Shown: positions 35,361 through 46,300, numbered from the stretch's first letter. The stretch is 64,000 nt of DNA from Aquibacillus koreensis (GCF_025154055.1 NZ_JAOALK010000056.1:1-64000), one strand, 5' to 3'. Numbers and translations: made by a program. Notes: generated by a model from the letters alone, not told the origin.

Positions 35361-36155
35361 TTATGACAAAATTTCGTACTCATGTAAATCCATTCGGATA
35401 ATCGTTGTTCCTGCCTGTTTCAAATAATAAACGTCAACCCAGGACTCATTTAATCGTTCAATTAAACCTTCATTTGGTGTATAACCCTTGCTATTAAAAA
35501 CAATACTCATATGCGGATCAATTTTTTCAAGAAAAGAAAGGCTTGGACTTTTGCCTTTTGCATAGTTTCCAATTTTTAATATATTGGACTTAAATCCAGT
35601 ATCCAAGATCTCTTTCTCATTTTCCACATCACTTATACTGAGATACATAATCGAATTTTCACCATAACTAATGCCTAGGCTCATATCACCTTTAGGTCCT
35701 ACCGCTAGAACTTGAACAGTCAAATGTTCGTCTAAGCTTATTACTTCTCCACTTTTCCACTGTACGCGTGAAGTACTAGTTAATTGTTCTTTACAGGTAC
35801 TACTCAAGTCACTGCTATAATACGTTTTATTTATATGGTATCGTTCAATTAAACGATGTGCATTACCACAATAATCATTGGTTTGACCAGTAAGGATCAA
35901 CCCGTCTAATTGTTTAATTTCTAATTCTTTTAGTTGAAATAATAGCTTTTCCTCACTCTCATTAGACCCTGTATTAATTAGGTAATTCCGGTCATTACTC
36001 GTTTTAATTAACGTTGCTTCTCCATCGGGCAGGTTTAGGAAAGCGACGTAAAGCTCTCCTTCTTCTAATAAATTGATCGACTCTGCATTCACTATGTTGA
36101 TACCTGCAGAAATCCAGAGGAAAATACCTATCCAAATAAATACTTTTTGCTTCAA
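35361..36155 (-). CDS. Secreted metallo-beta-lactamase-fold protein with lost metal site
   Basis: The protein has 264 residues with a signal peptide (FIWIGIFLWISAGINIVNA). The rest resembles the ComEC C-terminal type metallo-beta-lactamase fold: LYVAFLNLPDGEATLIKTSN, NYLINTGSNESE, LDGLILTGQTNDYCGN, then LSISDVENEKEIL and ILKIGNYAKGKSPSLSFLEKIDPHMSIV. In active members the third block reads T-H-x-H-x-D-H; here it is T-G-Q-T-N-D-Y, so the zinc histidines are gone. I infer a non-catalytic, perhaps binding, role. B. subtilis has no gene here between ypmA and dinG. It lies 54 bases after dinG on the same strand. Confidence 0.7.
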   Translation of the reverse strand: MKQKVFIWIGIFLWISAGINIVNAESINLLEEGELYVAFLNLPDGEATLIKTSNDRNYLINTGSNESEEKLLFQLKELEIKQLDGLILTGQTNDYCGNAHRLIERYHINKTYYSSDLSSTCKEQLTSTSRVQWKSGEVISLDEHLTVQVLAVGPKGDMSLGISYGENSIMYLSISDVENEKEILDTGFKSNILKIGNYAKGKSPSLSFLEKIDPHMSIVFNSKGYTPNEGLIERLNESWVDVYYLKQAGTTIIRMDLHEYEILS

Positions 36156-36209
36156 CTACATCACCCCTAAAACAAGCTAGTTATAGAGTATGTAAAAATG
36201 CGAAACGTA

Positions 36210-39005
36210 TCATAGCCAATCTTCTACATGTCCCATAATTTTTTTTGTATTCATGTAATGAACAGGTACTTTTGGAATGGAATCAACAAAATATTTCCCA
36301 TACCTTGCTTTCATAATTCTATCATCACAAATGAAAACAACACCACGATCTGTGCTTGATCGAATTAACCGACCAAACCCTTGTTTAAACCGTATAACAG
36401 CGTTTGGTAATGCTAATTCCATAAAAGGATTTTTTCCTATCTCCTTAATATGACTTGACTTGGCTTCATAAATAGGATGATCGGGTGGTTGAAATGGTAA
36501 ACGGACAATCATTAAACAAGAAAGATCACTACCAGGGATATCAACACCTTCCCAAAAGGAACTTGTGCCTAATAAAATCGCTTTCTCAAATGCTTGAAAG
36601 TTTTTCTTTAGACGCGATCTGCTCCCACTAGAGACACCTTGTGCAATTATCATAAAATCATCTTCATCCATAATTTCTCTTAAAAGGTTGTATGATTTTT
36701 TCAGCATATCGTAGGAAGTAAATAAAACAAGCATCCGTCCATTAGAAATATGCGCTAGCGATAGAATAGCCTCACACGTCGCATAAATAAAGTCATCTTG
36801 GTTTCCATACTTAAAATCCGGAAAATCGTTTGGTATCATTAGTTGAACTTGTGATTCGTAAGCATAAGGTGATTCAATTTTCTTTTCTAAAACATCAACA
36901 TCCGCCAGTCCTAGTCGTTCACGAACAAAGCGAAAAGAGTTTTTCATTGTTAGTGTAGCACTTGTTAAGATGACACTCTTTTTTTTAGAAAATAATTGCT
37001 CAAAAAGGATCGATGATACATCTACTGGCTCACTGAAGAGATATACGGCATTTCTTGCTCCATATGCTTCGATCTCGATCCACTTGACTTTAGATTCATC
37101 CCTTTGGAGAAATAATTGTTCTAAATCATCAATGACAATCTGCAATTGTTCTATATGCGTTTGTGTAACGTCTAACTCGTCAACTTGATCCTCTATGTTA
37201 CTTAGCGTTTGCTTTATCGTAGATAAAATATGAATAAGGTCCCTTAAATTAAATGATAATCGCGTAACCATTTCCTTGATCGCATTCCATTTATCTGAAG
37301 GTTCCTTGTCCTCTACCATGCGATATTGTAGTCGTCCAATGTCATTAACAGAAACATCATTCTTATGTTGTTCCACTACATAACTAAACAAAAATCGAAA
37401 CAAATCATCTACTTCATTCTTCGCGTTTTGCCACCATTTATCCCAATTGTAATCTGATACAATCTTATCAATCATTGGATAGTTCTTATTGATTTTACCT
37501 AACCAATCACTATTCGAAATGGTTCCAATTCGATTTAACATAAACTGGATATTAATATAATCTAATTTCAATCCCAAATGCTTCGCAGCGGTGGCTTCCA
37601 AATGGTGTGCCTCATCAATGATCACTTTTGTATAGGATGGCAATAAGTTATATTCACTAGTCAAATCTGTACACAACAATGAGTGATTCGTTATAATGAT
37701 ATTTGCTCGTTGTGCGTTATTTCTGACACGTTGAAAAAAAGACCTTGAGAACCATGGTGAAAAAGGGTCAACCGCCCCTTCTGCTTCTGCTGAAATTCGC
37801 TTGAAAAATTGTTGCCCACTAGATGGTAGCTGCACCTCATCTATATCACCTGTATTCGTTTCCGTAAGCCAAATAAGAAGAATCGCTTTTGTTAAGGTTA
37901 TATCATAATTATCTTGGCCTGAAGAAAATAACTCTTTTTCAAACTTACTAAGGCTTATATAATGTTGTTTTCCTTTTAATAAGCACATATCAAAATCAAA
38001 GGCTAAAATACGTTTTAACAAAGGAATTTCCTTTTCTAATAATTGCGTTTGCAACTGCGTTAAATGTGTACTAATAACAAGTCTTTCCCTATTAGTTATT
38101 GCTTCATATATGGCAGGTATTAAATATGCGAGCGATTTACCTGTTCCAGTCTCCGCTTCAATTAATGCATGTTGATTCATCTGAAATGCATCATAGATCA
38201 ACTCGGACATTTCTCGTTGGCCTTCACGATACTCATAGGACTTCATTAATTGACTAAGACTTTGTCCGTTTGGATAGATAGTATCGAGTAATTCACCATA
38301 CGAAATACCAGGGGCTTGTTTATTATGTTGTTTCTGCTCATCCTTCTTTATTGCAATTCCTCTAAAAATCTCTAGATCATCTCGAAACTGATCTTCAAAA
38401 GATCTTTTCTCCATCTGCTCTTCTAAAATGACACGTAAATCACTTTTTAAACCAGTTTCCATTTGTTGCAGTTGATGTAGCGTTTCATAAGGAAGTGTAT
38501 GTAATTTATTAAATAAATGTTGTAGTAATTTAGCTGTAACATAAGCGTCAGAAAGCGCACGATGCGGATCATGATGCTTTATCGATAAATACTCGGATAA
38601 TTGACCTAGCTTAAAACCAGGTGCCTGGGGTAATAATATTCGAGCAAGCTCTACTGTGTCGATTACTGCAGCATGAATTGCTTTAAATCCGGCCGATTGT
38701 AATTCATAATTTAAAAACCCTAAATCAAATGGTACATTATGAGCAACAATATAGGCGTGCTCAAAAAAGGGAATAATTTCGTTAGCAACTTGTGCGAATG
38801 TTGGCGCACCTTTGACATCATCGTCATTAATCCCTGTTAACTTCGAGATAAACACAGGGATTTCTACATTGGGATTGATAAGAGAATTATACTTTTCTTT
38901 GATTTCTCCATCTTCTACGACAACAATCCCTATTTCTATAATTTTGTCCCCTTTTGAGGGGGTATGTCCAGTTGTCTCTAAATCAACTACAACAAATTTT
39001 CTCAA
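36210..39005 (-). CDS. dinG: DinG-family ATP-dependent helicase with 3'-5' exonuclease domain
   Basis: This is a fusion of an N-terminal DEDD exonuclease (about 1-175, starting RKFVVVDLETTGH, with HNVPFDLGFLNYEL and HRALSDAYVTAKLL) and an XPD/DinG-like superfamily 2 helicase (Walker A AETGTGKSLAYLIP, VIIDEAHHLEATAAKHLG, and C-terminal IRFKQGFGRLIRSSTDRG). The TTG at 39005 is chosen because GGAG lies eight bases before it; this gives 931 residues, the same as B. subtilis DinG as I recall. The iron-sulfur cysteines of E. coli DinG are not evident, as usual in Bacillus. It acts in DNA damage tolerance; details are inferred. Confidence 0.95.
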   Translation of the reverse strand: MRKFVVVDLETTGHTPSKGDKIIEIGIVVVEDGEIKEKYNSLINPNVEIPVFISKLTGINDDDVKGAPTFAQVANEIIPFFEHAYIVAHNVPFDLGFLNYELQSAGFKAIHAAVIDTVELARILLPQAPGFKLGQLSEYLSIKHHDPHRALSDAYVTAKLLQHLFNKLHTLPYETLHQLQQMETGLKSDLRVILEEQMEKRSFEDQFRDDLEIFRGIAIKKDEQKQHNKQAPGISYGELLDTIYPNGQSLSQLMKSYEYREGQREMSELIYDAFQMNQHALIEAETGTGKSLAYLIPAIYEAITNRERLVISTHLTQLQTQLLEKEIPLLKRILAFDFDMCLLKGKQHYISLSKFEKELFSSGQDNYDITLTKAILLIWLTETNTGDIDEVQLPSSGQQFFKRISAEAEGAVDPFSPWFSRSFFQRVRNNAQRANIIITNHSLLCTDLTSEYNLLPSYTKVIIDEAHHLEATAAKHLGLKLDYINIQFMLNRIGTISNSDWLGKINKNYPMIDKIVSDYNWDKWWQNAKNEVDDLFRFLFSYVVEQHKNDVSVNDIGRLQYRMVEDKEPSDKWNAIKEMVTRLSFNLRDLIHILSTIKQTLSNIEDQVDELDVTQTHIEQLQIVIDDLEQLFLQRDESKVKWIEIEAYGARNAVYLFSEPVDVSSILFEQLFSKKKSVILTSATLTMKNSFRFVRERLGLADVDVLEKKIESPYAYESQVQLMIPNDFPDFKYGNQDDFIYATCEAILSLAHISNGRMLVLFTSYDMLKKSYNLLREIMDEDDFMIIAQGVSSGSRSRLKKNFQAFEKAILLGTSSFWEGVDIPGSDLSCLMIVRLPFQPPDHPIYEAKSSHIKEIGKNPFMELALPNAVIRFKQGFGRLIRSSTDRGVVFICDDRIMKARYGKYFVDSIPKVPVHYMNTKKIMGHVEDWL

Positions 39006-39089
39006 AATTTCATCTCCATTAACAAATAGTAAGTAACAACTTAGCAAATCTAGCTAGCTCACTAAATAATGCTAACCAAAATTTTATGC

Positions 39090-39122
39090 AAAAACTCTTA
39101 TCAAACCATGATTGATAAGAGT
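39090..39122 (-). terminator. Terminator of the dapB-panD operon
   Basis: ACTCTTATCAA / TTGATAAGAGT (39094-39104, 39112-39122) is followed on the minus strand by TTTTTG. It separates panD from dinG. Confidence 0.85.
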
Positions 39123-39175
39123 TAAAAGTAAGATATTATATGCATTCCTTCTATTATTTTTACATGCTCAAAAAA

Positions 39176-39559
39176 CTAAAGCACGGTTAAAGGCGGTTCT
39201 TGGTCGATTAGCTCAACAATATCATTATCTTCATTCATGATCGCCACTTTTGGTTTGAATGATGTTAGTTCATCTTCTGAAATAATAGCATAGGAAACAA
39301 TAATAACAATATCATCCTTTTGAACTAACCTTGCTGCAGCACCATTCAGACAGATAACTTTGCTTCCCCTTTCACCTGGAATCACATAAGTTTCCAATCT
39401 AGCACCATTGTTATTATTAACGATCTGCACTTTTTCATGTGGCAGTATACCTACTTGTTCCAATATTTCCTCATCAATTGTAACACTACCAACATAGTTT
39501 AGGTTTGCTTCGGTTACACGAGCACGATGAAGTTTTGCTTTCATCATAGTCCGTAGCAT
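39176..39559 (-). CDS. panD: Aspartate 1-decarboxylase proenzyme
   Basis: This is a pyruvoyl-dependent decarboxylase that makes beta-alanine for pantothenate. The self-cleavage site G24-S25 in NYVGSVTID is intact; cleavage gives the pyruvoyl group on the alpha chain. K9 in [11 protein letters not shown] and the [15 protein letters not shown] segment are typical. At 127 residues it has the usual size. It is the last gene of panB-panC-panD, 30 bases after panC, and is followed by a terminator. Confidence 0.97.
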   Translation of the reverse strand: MLRTMMKAKLHRARVTEANLNYVGSVTIDEEILEQVGILPHEKVQIVNNNNGARLETYVIPGERGSKVICLNGAAARLVQKDDIVIIVSYAIISEDELTSFKPKVAIMNEDNDIVELIDQEPPLTVL

Positions 39560-39589
39560 AACATGTTCCCCCTATTATCTATTGAGAAA

Positions 39590-40438
39590 TTAAGCCAGTG
39601 GTATAATTATATTATCAATTAACCTTGCATGCTTGAACTGAACGACAGTAGCAAGTATTACCTGTTGGTTAATGACTTTCATCGTTGTTAAGTCTGGATA
39701 GCTTAATAATTCAACATAATCTATTTTACCATTTGTATGTTTATTAATAAATTGCTCTACTTCTCTAACAATAATAACAGGATTTTTTTCCCCGTCAACA
39801 ACCATTTTTTTGGCATCTTGTAAAGCTTTATATATATAAGGTGCTTCCGTTCTTTCCTGCTCTGAGAGATACACATTACGACTACTTTTAGCAAGTCCAT
39901 CATCTTCTCTTACCGTAGCGACAGGTTGTAACTCTACTGGGAAATTTAAGTCATTAATTAGAGCATCAACCACAGCTACTTGTTGTGCATCTTTCAACCC
40001 AAAATAAACCGTATCAGGTAAACAAATATGAAATAGTTTTGTAAGCACTGTAACAACACCTGAAAAGTGTCCTTCTCGTGTTCGGCCACATAGAACATTA
40101 ACTCTCTGTGTTACCTGCATATCGATCGATTGATGGGTAGGGTACATCTCTTCTACAGTAGGGATGAAAAGTAGATCAACTTGATTACGCTCAGCAACCA
40201 ATCGATCGTGAGCTTCATCCCTCGGATAACGTTCGAAGTCTTCATTTGGGCCAAATTGCAATGGATTGACAAATATACTGACAACTACTAGATCATGTTT
40301 GCTACGTGCTTGTTGCATTAAACTTTCATGTCCTTCATGTAAAAAACCCATGGTTGGGACAAAACCAACAGATTTTCCAGATCTTTTCCATTCCTTCGCA
40401 GTTTTTTGCATTTCTGCAACGGATCTTACGATGTCCAT
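39590..40438 (-). CDS. panC: Pantothenate synthetase
   Basis: This enzyme joins pantoate (from PanB) and beta-alanine (from PanD) with ATP. It is a 282-residue nucleotidyltransferase-fold enzyme with the HIGH-like motif in [45 protein letters not shown], and the KMSKS-like region [11 protein letters not shown]. Its start overlaps the panB end by 13 bases, so translation is coupled. Confidence 0.97.
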   Translation of the reverse strand: MDIVRSVAEMQKTAKEWKRSGKSVGFVPTMGFLHEGHESLMQQARSKHDLVVVSIFVNPLQFGPNEDFERYPRDEAHDRLVAERNQVDLLFIPTVEEMYPTHQSIDMQVTQRVNVLCGRTREGHFSGVVTVLTKLFHICLPDTVYFGLKDAQQVAVVDALINDLNFPVELQPVATVREDDGLAKSSRNVYLSEQERTEAPYIYKALQDAKKMVVDGEKNPVIIVREVEQFINKHTNGKIDYVELLSYPDLTTMKVINQQVILATVVQFKHARLIDNIIIPLA

Positions 40439-41277
40439 TCTTCATCCTCCTGCTTCAACTCCGCTAAGACATCAGAGTTCATCGTGTATGTATGTTCTAC
40501 GCCTGGAAATTCTTTTCGCTTTACCTCTTTAACAAAACTCTCTAAGGATTGTAGAAAACCATCATTCGCGTGACCATAGGCTTTTACAAATTTAGGTAAG
40601 CGTTCTACTCCGTAAAGTAGCAAATCATGGTACACTAGTACTTGACCGTCACAGTCTGCCCCTGCTCCAATACCAATCGTCGGAATCTCTAATGAAGCAG
40701 TAATGATTTCTGCAAGTTCTTTCGGGATACATTCTAAGACTAAGGCAATAGCACCACTCTGTTCTAATCTCTTTGAATCTGTCAATAACTTCTCAGCAGC
40801 TTCTTTATTTTTACCCTGGACTTTATATCCGCCTAGTACATTTACGGACTGTGGTGTAAGACCTAAATGCGCCACAACTGGTATGCCGGCATCAGTCAAT
40901 CGTTCTGTAAGCGTCAAAATCTCTCTGGAAGCACCTTCAACTTTTAATGCATTTGCTCCAGATTGTTGAAAAATTTTCATCGCATTCTCCAATGCATTTT
41001 CAAGCGAGATATGATAAGACATAAACGGCATGTCCACAACAGTGAACGTGTTTGGAGCACCTCGTTTTACTGCTTTTGCATGGTGGATCATATCGTCAAC
41101 AGTTACTTGTATCGTAGAGTCATACCCTAGTACGACCATACCTAAAGAATCACCCACTAAAATTGTGTCAACACTAGCTTGTTCCACAAGTTTCGCAGAT
41201 GGATAATCGTAAGCTGTCACCATTGTTATCTTATCACCTTTTTGCTTCATTTCTTGTAATTCAAATCTGTTTTTCAT
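40426..41277 (-). CDS. panB: 3-methyl-2-oxobutanoate hydroxymethyltransferase
   Basis: This is the first enzyme of pantothenate synthesis; it transfers a hydroxymethyl group from methylenetetrahydrofolate to ketoisovalerate. It is a TIM barrel of 283 residues with metal-binding [15 protein letters not shown] (D) and the D of [10 protein letters not shown], and the catalytic glutamate in [38 protein letters not shown]-like end motifs are present (the last G is L here). It follows birA by 16 bases, as in B. subtilis birA-panBCD. Confidence 0.97.
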   Translation of the reverse strand: MKNRFELQEMKQKGDKITMVTAYDYPSAKLVEQASVDTILVGDSLGMVVLGYDSTIQVTVDDMIHHAKAVKRGAPNTFTVVDMPFMSYHISLENALENAMKIFQQSGANALKVEGASREILTLTERLTDAGIPVVAHLGLTPQSVNVLGGYKVQGKNKEAAEKLLTDSKRLEQSGAIALVLECIPKELAEIITASLEIPTIGIGAGADCDGQVLVYHDLLLYGVERLPKFVKAYGHANDGFLQSLESFVKEVKRKEFPGVEHTYTMNSDVLAELKQEDEEWTS

Positions 41278-41293
41278 AGGATTAATATCCCCC

Positions 41294-42265
41294 TTACCAC
41301 TTTATTTCAGCAGAATATAAGGTTTCTACACTTCCATCATCATTTTTGATACGCAGCGCTCCATCAGGTTCTATTCCTTCAATAACGCCATACCATTGTC
41401 TTTTAGCCGTTTGGATATAAACTTTCTCTCCTAATTTGTATCCATACTTTAACCAGTTCCCTTTAAGCACGTCAAACCCGTGACTGATGTATTTTTCATA
41501 AACATCCTCAAACTTCATCAATATTTGTTGCGTCATTACAATTGGATCAAGTTTTTGCCCGGATTGAATTTTCAATGATGTTGCAATTGGCTTTAAATCC
41601 GCTGGGAACATATCCTTTGATTGGTTTACATTGAGTCCAATCCCAATCACCATAAATTCTATTTGATCTTGCTCTGCTTGCATTTCAGTAAGGATTCCGG
41701 AAACCTTTTTATCATTAATTAATATATCATTGGGCCATTTAATCAAAGGCTTTACATTAAAATTACTTAGAACCTCCGCTATTACGGTGGCTACTAATAA
41801 GGTTATCTGAGGTGCCTTATTCGGTAAGATCTCAGGTCTTAAAATTAAGCTCATCCAAATTCCTTCACCTTTTCTTGAATGCCATGTTCTTTGCATTCTA
41901 CCTCGACCAGCCGTTTGTTCATCAGCAATTACTATTGTGCCATGTTCAGCGCCTGTTGCTGCAAGTTGTTTTGCTAAGGTTTGTGTGGATGCAATCGTTG
42001 GTTTATGTACAATACTCTTACCTAACCACTCGGTTTGAAGACCCCATTGTAATGTGTTCTGACTCATTTTATTTGGTGCAGAAGTAATCTTATATCCTTT
42101 TCGTGGTTTGGCATCAATGACATAGCCGTCTTTTTCAAGCTCTTTCATATGCTTCCATACTGCCGTGCGCGATATGTGAAGCTTAGTAGAAAGCTCCTGT
42201 CCCGAAATATAACATTGTTCGTTCTCCTGTAATAACTCGATTAAATGCTGCCTGGTCGATTCCAT
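41294..42265 (-). CDS. birA: Biotin-protein ligase / biotin operon repressor
   Basis: This is a bifunctional enzyme of about 323 residues that attaches biotin to carboxylases and, as biotinyl-AMP-bound dimer, represses biotin genes. The N-terminal winged helix ([24 protein letters not shown]) is the DNA-binding part; [15 protein letters not shown] is the biotin/AMP loop and [21 protein letters not shown] the central catalytic region, followed by an SH3-like tail. The ATG at 42265 is preferred over an in-frame GTG four codons upstream. It overlaps the cca end by 25 bases. Confidence 0.95.
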   Translation of the reverse strand: MESTRQHLIELLQENEQCYISGQELSTKLHISRTAVWKHMKELEKDGYVIDAKPRKGYKITSAPNKMSQNTLQWGLQTEWLGKSIVHKPTIASTQTLAKQLAATGAEHGTIVIADEQTAGRGRMQRTWHSRKGEGIWMSLILRPEILPNKAPQITLLVATVIAEVLSNFNVKPLIKWPNDILINDKKVSGILTEMQAEQDQIEFMVIGIGLNVNQSKDMFPADLKPIATSLKIQSGQKLDPIVMTQQILMKFEDVYEKYISHGFDVLKGNWLKYGYKLGEKVYIQTAKRQWYGVIEGIEPDGALRIKNDDGSVETLYSAEIKW

Positions 42266-43440
42266 TTCATAATCCACTCACTTAATTCTATTTTTTGATT
42301 CTGTACTTTTCCATCTACGACATCCTTTTCTAATTGAAAAAAATATTGATTAATCCAAGGACCCTTTTTACGGTCTGGAAATAACTGAACAAGCTCTTGA
42401 CCATTTATAGCGAGGTCTTGTCTTTTCTGAATAGGAAGCGACTGTTTCACGATCATAATCTTAGAACTATCGAGCTTAACTGCCATATGAACGTCTATTA
42501 TTCGAACAAAGCCATCAATAAGGTGTTCAGGTAAAGTATAAACTAACCAATTTGTTAACTTACTTTCACGATATTGTTGCGATGCACCTACTAAGTTTTT
42601 GATATCACCTTTTGTTTTATTGGATAGCTTCCATTGACTTACCCATGTTTCAATAGGTATCTCAGGCTTCGCAATGTGAAACACGGCTATTATTTCACTT
42701 ATATCCAATAGTGGTTCTTTTATATGCTTTATAACATCAAATAAATGGTCATTCTCTTTCAACACTGGAAGATAACGACTTACTTTTGTTAGAAATAATA
42801 CAGAAACAACCGATTGAAAAAAGTCACCGGCAAACAACTTTTGTATCTCTATTCCAACACGTTCCGTCGCTAATTGTTCTACCCAATGGATATTTTTCAT
42901 TAGGGATGCTTGTGTTGTTGTCTCAATGGAAAAGCCGAGTTGACTAGAAAAACGTAATGCTCGAAGCATTCTTAGGGGATCTTCTTGAAATCGATCATCA
43001 GGATTTCCCACTGTACGAATAACTTTAGAATTTATATCTACCTGTCCATCGAAGGGATCAATTATATGATTATTAATATCCATAGCCATCGCATTGATCG
43101 TAAAATCACGCCTTGCTAAATCATCTTCAATTCGATCAACAAATGTCACATGATCTGGATGACGAAAATCAGTATAATTTCCTTCCACGCGAAATGTTGT
43201 TACTTCATAAGACTCATTTTTATACCTTACGACTACCGTTCCGTGTTCGATCCCGACCGGTATCACCTTTTCAAATAATGATTGTACTTCATTAGGGATT
43301 GCAGAGGTCGTAATATCAATATCTCCTATCTCACGATCAAGAAATTGATCACGAACCGCTCCACCTACTATGTACGCCTTATGGCCATTCTGTTCTAATG
43401 TCTTTAGAATTTGTTTTGCGTGTACAAACGGATCCTGCAT
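42241..43440 (-). CDS. cca: CCA-adding tRNA nucleotidyltransferase
   Basis: This is a class II nucleotidyltransferase that builds or repairs the tRNA 3'-CCA. The 399 residues show the head motif YIVGGAVRDQFLDREIGDIDITTS with the DxD metal site, then ARRDFTINAMAMDI, FQEDPLRMLRALRFSSQLGF, and TERVGIEIQKLF, the neck motif that reads nucleotides. The ATG at 43440 (just after the bshA stop region) is chosen over a GTG three codons earlier. It belongs to the dapB-panD run, overlapping birA. Confidence 0.96.
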   Translation of the reverse strand: MQDPFVHAKQILKTLEQNGHKAYIVGGAVRDQFLDREIGDIDITTSAIPNEVQSLFEKVIPVGIEHGTVVVRYKNESYEVTTFRVEGNYTDFRHPDHVTFVDRIEDDLARRDFTINAMAMDINNHIIDPFDGQVDINSKVIRTVGNPDDRFQEDPLRMLRALRFSSQLGFSIETTTQASLMKNIHWVEQLATERVGIEIQKLFAGDFFQSVVSVLFLTKVSRYLPVLKENDHLFDVIKHIKEPLLDISEIIAVFHIAKPEIPIETWVSQWKLSNKTKGDIKNLVGASQQYRESKLTNWLVYTLPEHLIDGFVRIIDVHMAVKLDSSKIMIVKQSLPIQKRQDLAINGQELVQLFPDRKKGPWINQYFFQLEKDVVDGKVQNQKIELSEWIMKWNRPGSI

Positions 43441-43441
43441 A

Positions 43442-44572
43442 TTAATCACCAGCTAATGTTTTATCATATAAATCCACATATTGATTTACTATCATCTGAG
43501 CACTAAAATTATCTTTCACACGATTCAATGCATCTTTGGAAAACGCAGACCAAATTTGTTGATTTGATAATAGATGAATAGCTCTTTCAACAATCATCTC
43601 AATATCCCCTAAATCGACAATAAAGCCATTTTTGTTATCTTCTATTACTTCAGGTATTCCTCCAACATTTGTTCCAATGCATGGTACACCACATGCCATT
43701 GCTTCTAATAAAACGAGACCAAAGCTCTCTTTCTCTGATAAAAGAAGCATTAAATCAGATATAGATAACAGCTCTGCTATATTCTTTTGTTTTCCTAAAA
43801 ATAGAACTTTATTTTCGATCTTTAAATCCCTTACTAATTGGAACATCTCCGAGTATTCCGGTCCATCTCCAATTAGCAATAACTTAGAAGGAATCTCCTT
43901 TTCGATCTTTTCAAAAGCATAAATAACATCTTGCACCCGTTTTACTTTTCTAAAATTTGATATATGAACTAATACCTTTTCATGCTCTTCAATTTTATAT
44001 TGTTGTTTTAATAGGTGATTTTTTTTATAAAAGTACTCTGTTTCATCAACAAAGTTATAAATGACTTCCAACTCTTTATCCACTTGAAGCATATCTTTTG
44101 TTTGACCTACCAAACTGTTAGAAACAGCTGTTACTGCATCGGATTTTTCAATTCCATGCTTAATCATCTTTTTTAAGCTTGTATCAATTCCTAATACAGT
44201 AATGTCTGTCCCATGTAGAGTCGTTACTATTTTCACATCACGTTGAGCCATTTCTTTGGCCAAAATAGCACAGACTGCATGCGGCATCGCATAATGTACA
44301 TGTAATATATCCAATTCATGTGTGTCGATCACTTCAGCCATCTTATTTGCTAATGCTAAATCATATGGAGGATATTGAAAAACTGGATAATGATTTACTT
44401 CAACTTCATGGAAAAAGATGTTTGAATATACATTATTTAATCGAAACGGAACGCTAGAAGTAATAAAATGAATTTGATGTCCTTTCTTAGCTAATAGCTT
44501 TCCTAATTCTGTAGCAATAACACCTGATCCCCCAACAGTTGGATAACAGGTAATTCCAATTTTTTTCATCAT
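43442..44572 (-). CDS. bshA: Bacillithiol synthesis glycosyltransferase BshA
   Basis: This enzyme transfers GlcNAc from UDP-GlcNAc to L-malate, the first step to bacillithiol. It is a GT4-type (GT-B fold) enzyme of 376 residues, with [29 protein letters not shown] at the N-terminus, [26 protein letters not shown]-like TTLHGTDI, and the donor-site block [29 protein letters not shown] with the EX7E motif. Its ATG overlaps the mgsA stop. In B. subtilis the deacetylase bshB1 precedes it; here that gene is absent. Confidence 0.95.
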   Translation of the reverse strand: MMKKIGITCYPTVGGSGVIATELGKLLAKKGHQIHFITSSVPFRLNNVYSNIFFHEVEVNHYPVFQYPPYDLALANKMAEVIDTHELDILHVHYAMPHAVCAILAKEMAQRDVKIVTTLHGTDITVLGIDTSLKKMIKHGIEKSDAVTAVSNSLVGQTKDMLQVDKELEVIYNFVDETEYFYKKNHLLKQQYKIEEHEKVLVHISNFRKVKRVQDVIYAFEKIEKEIPSKLLLIGDGPEYSEMFQLVRDLKIENKVLFLGKQKNIAELLSISDLMLLLSEKESFGLVLLEAMACGVPCIGTNVGGIPEVIEDNKNGFIVDLGDIEMIVERAIHLLSNQQIWSAFSKDALNRVKDNFSAQMIVNQYVDLYDKTLAGD

Positions 44573-44994
44573 TCATTTCCTTTATCGTTTTTTTCATTTT
44601 CTTTTAGAATATCTCGCCAATTAAAATAACCTTCATCTAATGCTCTAATTAAGATTTCTGCTCCACCTAAATTAGTGGCTAGAGGTACTTGATAGACATC
44701 ACACAATCTCATTAAAGCAATAATATCTGGTTCATGTGGTTGGGCAGTTAATGGATCTCTTAAGAAGATGATTAAGTCCATTTCATTTGTAGCAATTAGT
44801 GCACCAATCTGTTGATCTCCACCAAGTGGACCTGATCGAAAACGATGTATATTTAAACCTGTCGCCTCACTAATCTTCTTCCCAGTAGTACCTGTCGCAA
44901 ACAAACGATGACCCTTTAAGATTTCGGTATATGCAATAGCAAAATTAATCATATCTGGTTTCTTTTTATCATGAGCAATTAATGCAATATTCAT
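44569..44994 (-). CDS. mgsA: Methylglyoxal synthase
   Basis: This enzyme converts dihydroxyacetone phosphate to methylglyoxal and phosphate, a bypass under phosphate stress. It is 141 residues with [17 protein letters not shown] at the start, [33 protein letters not shown] (phosphate-binding) and [15 protein letters not shown] (catalytic Asp and His). It lies between dapB and bshA with short or overlapping junctions. Bacillithiol is one of the thiols that detoxifies methylglyoxal, so the pairing with bshA is sensible. Confidence 0.97.
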   Translation of the reverse strand: MNIALIAHDKKKPDMINFAIAYTEILKGHRLFATGTTGKKISEATGLNIHRFRSGPLGGDQQIGALIATNEMDLIIFLRDPLTAQPHEPDIIALMRLCDVYQVPLATNLGGAEILIRALDEGYFNWRDILKENEKNDKGNE

Positions 44995-45006
44995 GTTCTT
45001 CTCCCC

Positions 45007-45810
45007 TTAGTCCAGTAAATTTTCCAAGCCATAAACGAGTAAATCTAATTTCATAACCTGTTCCACTGCTAATTTAACACCCGACATAAATGATGCACGA
45101 TCAAATGAATCATGTTTGATCGTTAAATTTTGACCAGAAGAACCAAAGATCACCTCTTGGTGAGCAACTAAACCTGGTAGTCTTACACTATGGATTTTCA
45201 TCCCATCCATATCTGCTCCACGAGCACCTTGAATTGTTTCTTTTTCGTTTGGATGACCTTGCTTCTTACTCTCACGTACATCTTGGATAAGTTGTGCTGT
45301 CTTTACAGCAGTTCCTGAAGGTGCATCTAGTTTTTGATCATGGTGTTTTTCGATAATTTCTACATCCGGAAAATACTTCGCTGCCATTTTTGCAAATTGC
45401 ATCATTAATACGGCACCTACAGCAAAGTTTGGTGCAATCACAGTACCTAACCCTTTTTCTTCTGCTAGATCCGTTAACTCCTCCAACTGCTCATTCGTAA
45501 AGCCTGTTGTACCAACAACTGGACGAATACCATATTCTAATGCTGTCTTTGTATGTAAATATCCTACCTCTGGTGTAGTTAAATCAACCAGTACGTCCGC
45601 TTGTACGGATTCAAAACAAGTATTTATATCCGCGTATATCGTAACGTCAAATGCTGGTAATCCGTCTAACTCGCTTAGTTTCTTTCCATCATGCTTATGA
45701 TCGATACATGCCACCAATTCTAGGTTATCTTCCTTTTCAATCATGCGTAAAGCCTCACTACCCATTCTCCCTCTTGGTCCTGCAACTATCACTTTAATCG
45801 TATCAGTCAT
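45007..45810 (-). CDS. dapB: 4-hydroxy-tetrahydrodipicolinate reductase
   Basis: This enzyme reduces the dipicolinate precursor with NAD(P)H on the way to meso-DAP and lysine, needed for peptidoglycan and for spore dipicolinate. The 267 residues start with [18 protein letters not shown] (nucleotide site) and contain [10 protein letters not shown] and the catalytic [23 protein letters not shown] frame extends upstream to 45906, but GGAGG-type sequence supports the ATG at 45810. The start overlaps the ypjD end by eight bases. Confidence 0.97.
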   Translation of the reverse strand: MTDTIKVIVAGPRGRMGSEALRMIEKEDNLELVACIDHKHDGKKLSELDGLPAFDVTIYADINTCFESVQADVLVDLTTPEVGYLHTKTALEYGIRPVVGTTGFTNEQLEELTDLAEEKGLGTVIAPNFAVGAVLMMQFAKMAAKYFPDVEIIEKHHDQKLDAPSGTAVKTAQLIQDVRESKKQGHPNEKETIQGARGADMDGMKIHSVRLPGLVAHQEVIFGSSGQNLTIKHDSFDRASFMSGVKLAVEQVMKLDLLVYGLENLLD

Positions 45811-46162
45811 TCTTATCATCCTCCAAATCAGTCTTTCTTGTCCAACGATTTTTATCTCTTGTTTCAATTTTAGACATGGATTTATCAAATGCTTGCGCAA
45901 TATCAATATCTAATGAATTTGCGAAAGACATCGCGACAAATAATAAATCACCAAGTTCATCCTCTATGGTGTTTTCTTCTTCTGAAGCTTTTTTAGGTTT
46001 CTCTCCATACTGATGGTTCACTTCTCGTGCGAGCTCCCCCACTTCTTCGGTAAATCTAGCTAACATAGATAAAGGTGAGAAATATCCTTCTTTAAACTGA
46101 GAAATATAATCGTCCACTCTTCTTTGCATTTCTCTTGTATTGTATAATTTTTTATCGTTCAT
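45803..46162 (-). CDS. ypjD: MazG-like nucleotide pyrophosphohydrolase YpjD
   Basis: This is a small all-alpha NTP pyrophosphatase of 119 residues. The metal motif [12 protein letters not shown] ... [12 protein letters not shown] (ExxE then ExxD, about 22 residues apart) is complete. It probably removes aberrant dNTPs; the substrate is not shown. It is the first gene of the ypjD-dapB-mgsA-bshA-cca-birA-panBCD run and has a good SigA promoter upstream. The ATG follows AAAGGAG. Confidence 0.93.
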   Translation of the reverse strand: MNDKKLYNTREMQRRVDDYISQFKEGYFSPLSMLARFTEEVGELAREVNHQYGEKPKKASEEENTIEDELGDLLFVAMSFANSLDIDIAQAFDKSMSKIETRDKNRWTRKTDLEDDKND

Positions 46163-46201
46163 GTCATATACTCCTTTATTTTGCCGACATTACCACTTCT
46201 C

Positions 46202-46230
46202 ATGTTAGCTAAAAGTAGAAATTTTGACAA
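46202..46230 (-). promoter_or_regulatory. SigA promoter of the ypjD-dapB-panD run
   Basis: On the minus strand TTGTCA (46225-46230), 17 bases, TAACAT (46202-46207) lie about 40 bases before ypjD. Confidence 0.7.
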
Positions 46231-46300
46231 ATTATAAATCCTATACTAGACGCAAAATATTACTCTGCATACCAAAACTTCATCTATTGCGTATTATGCA

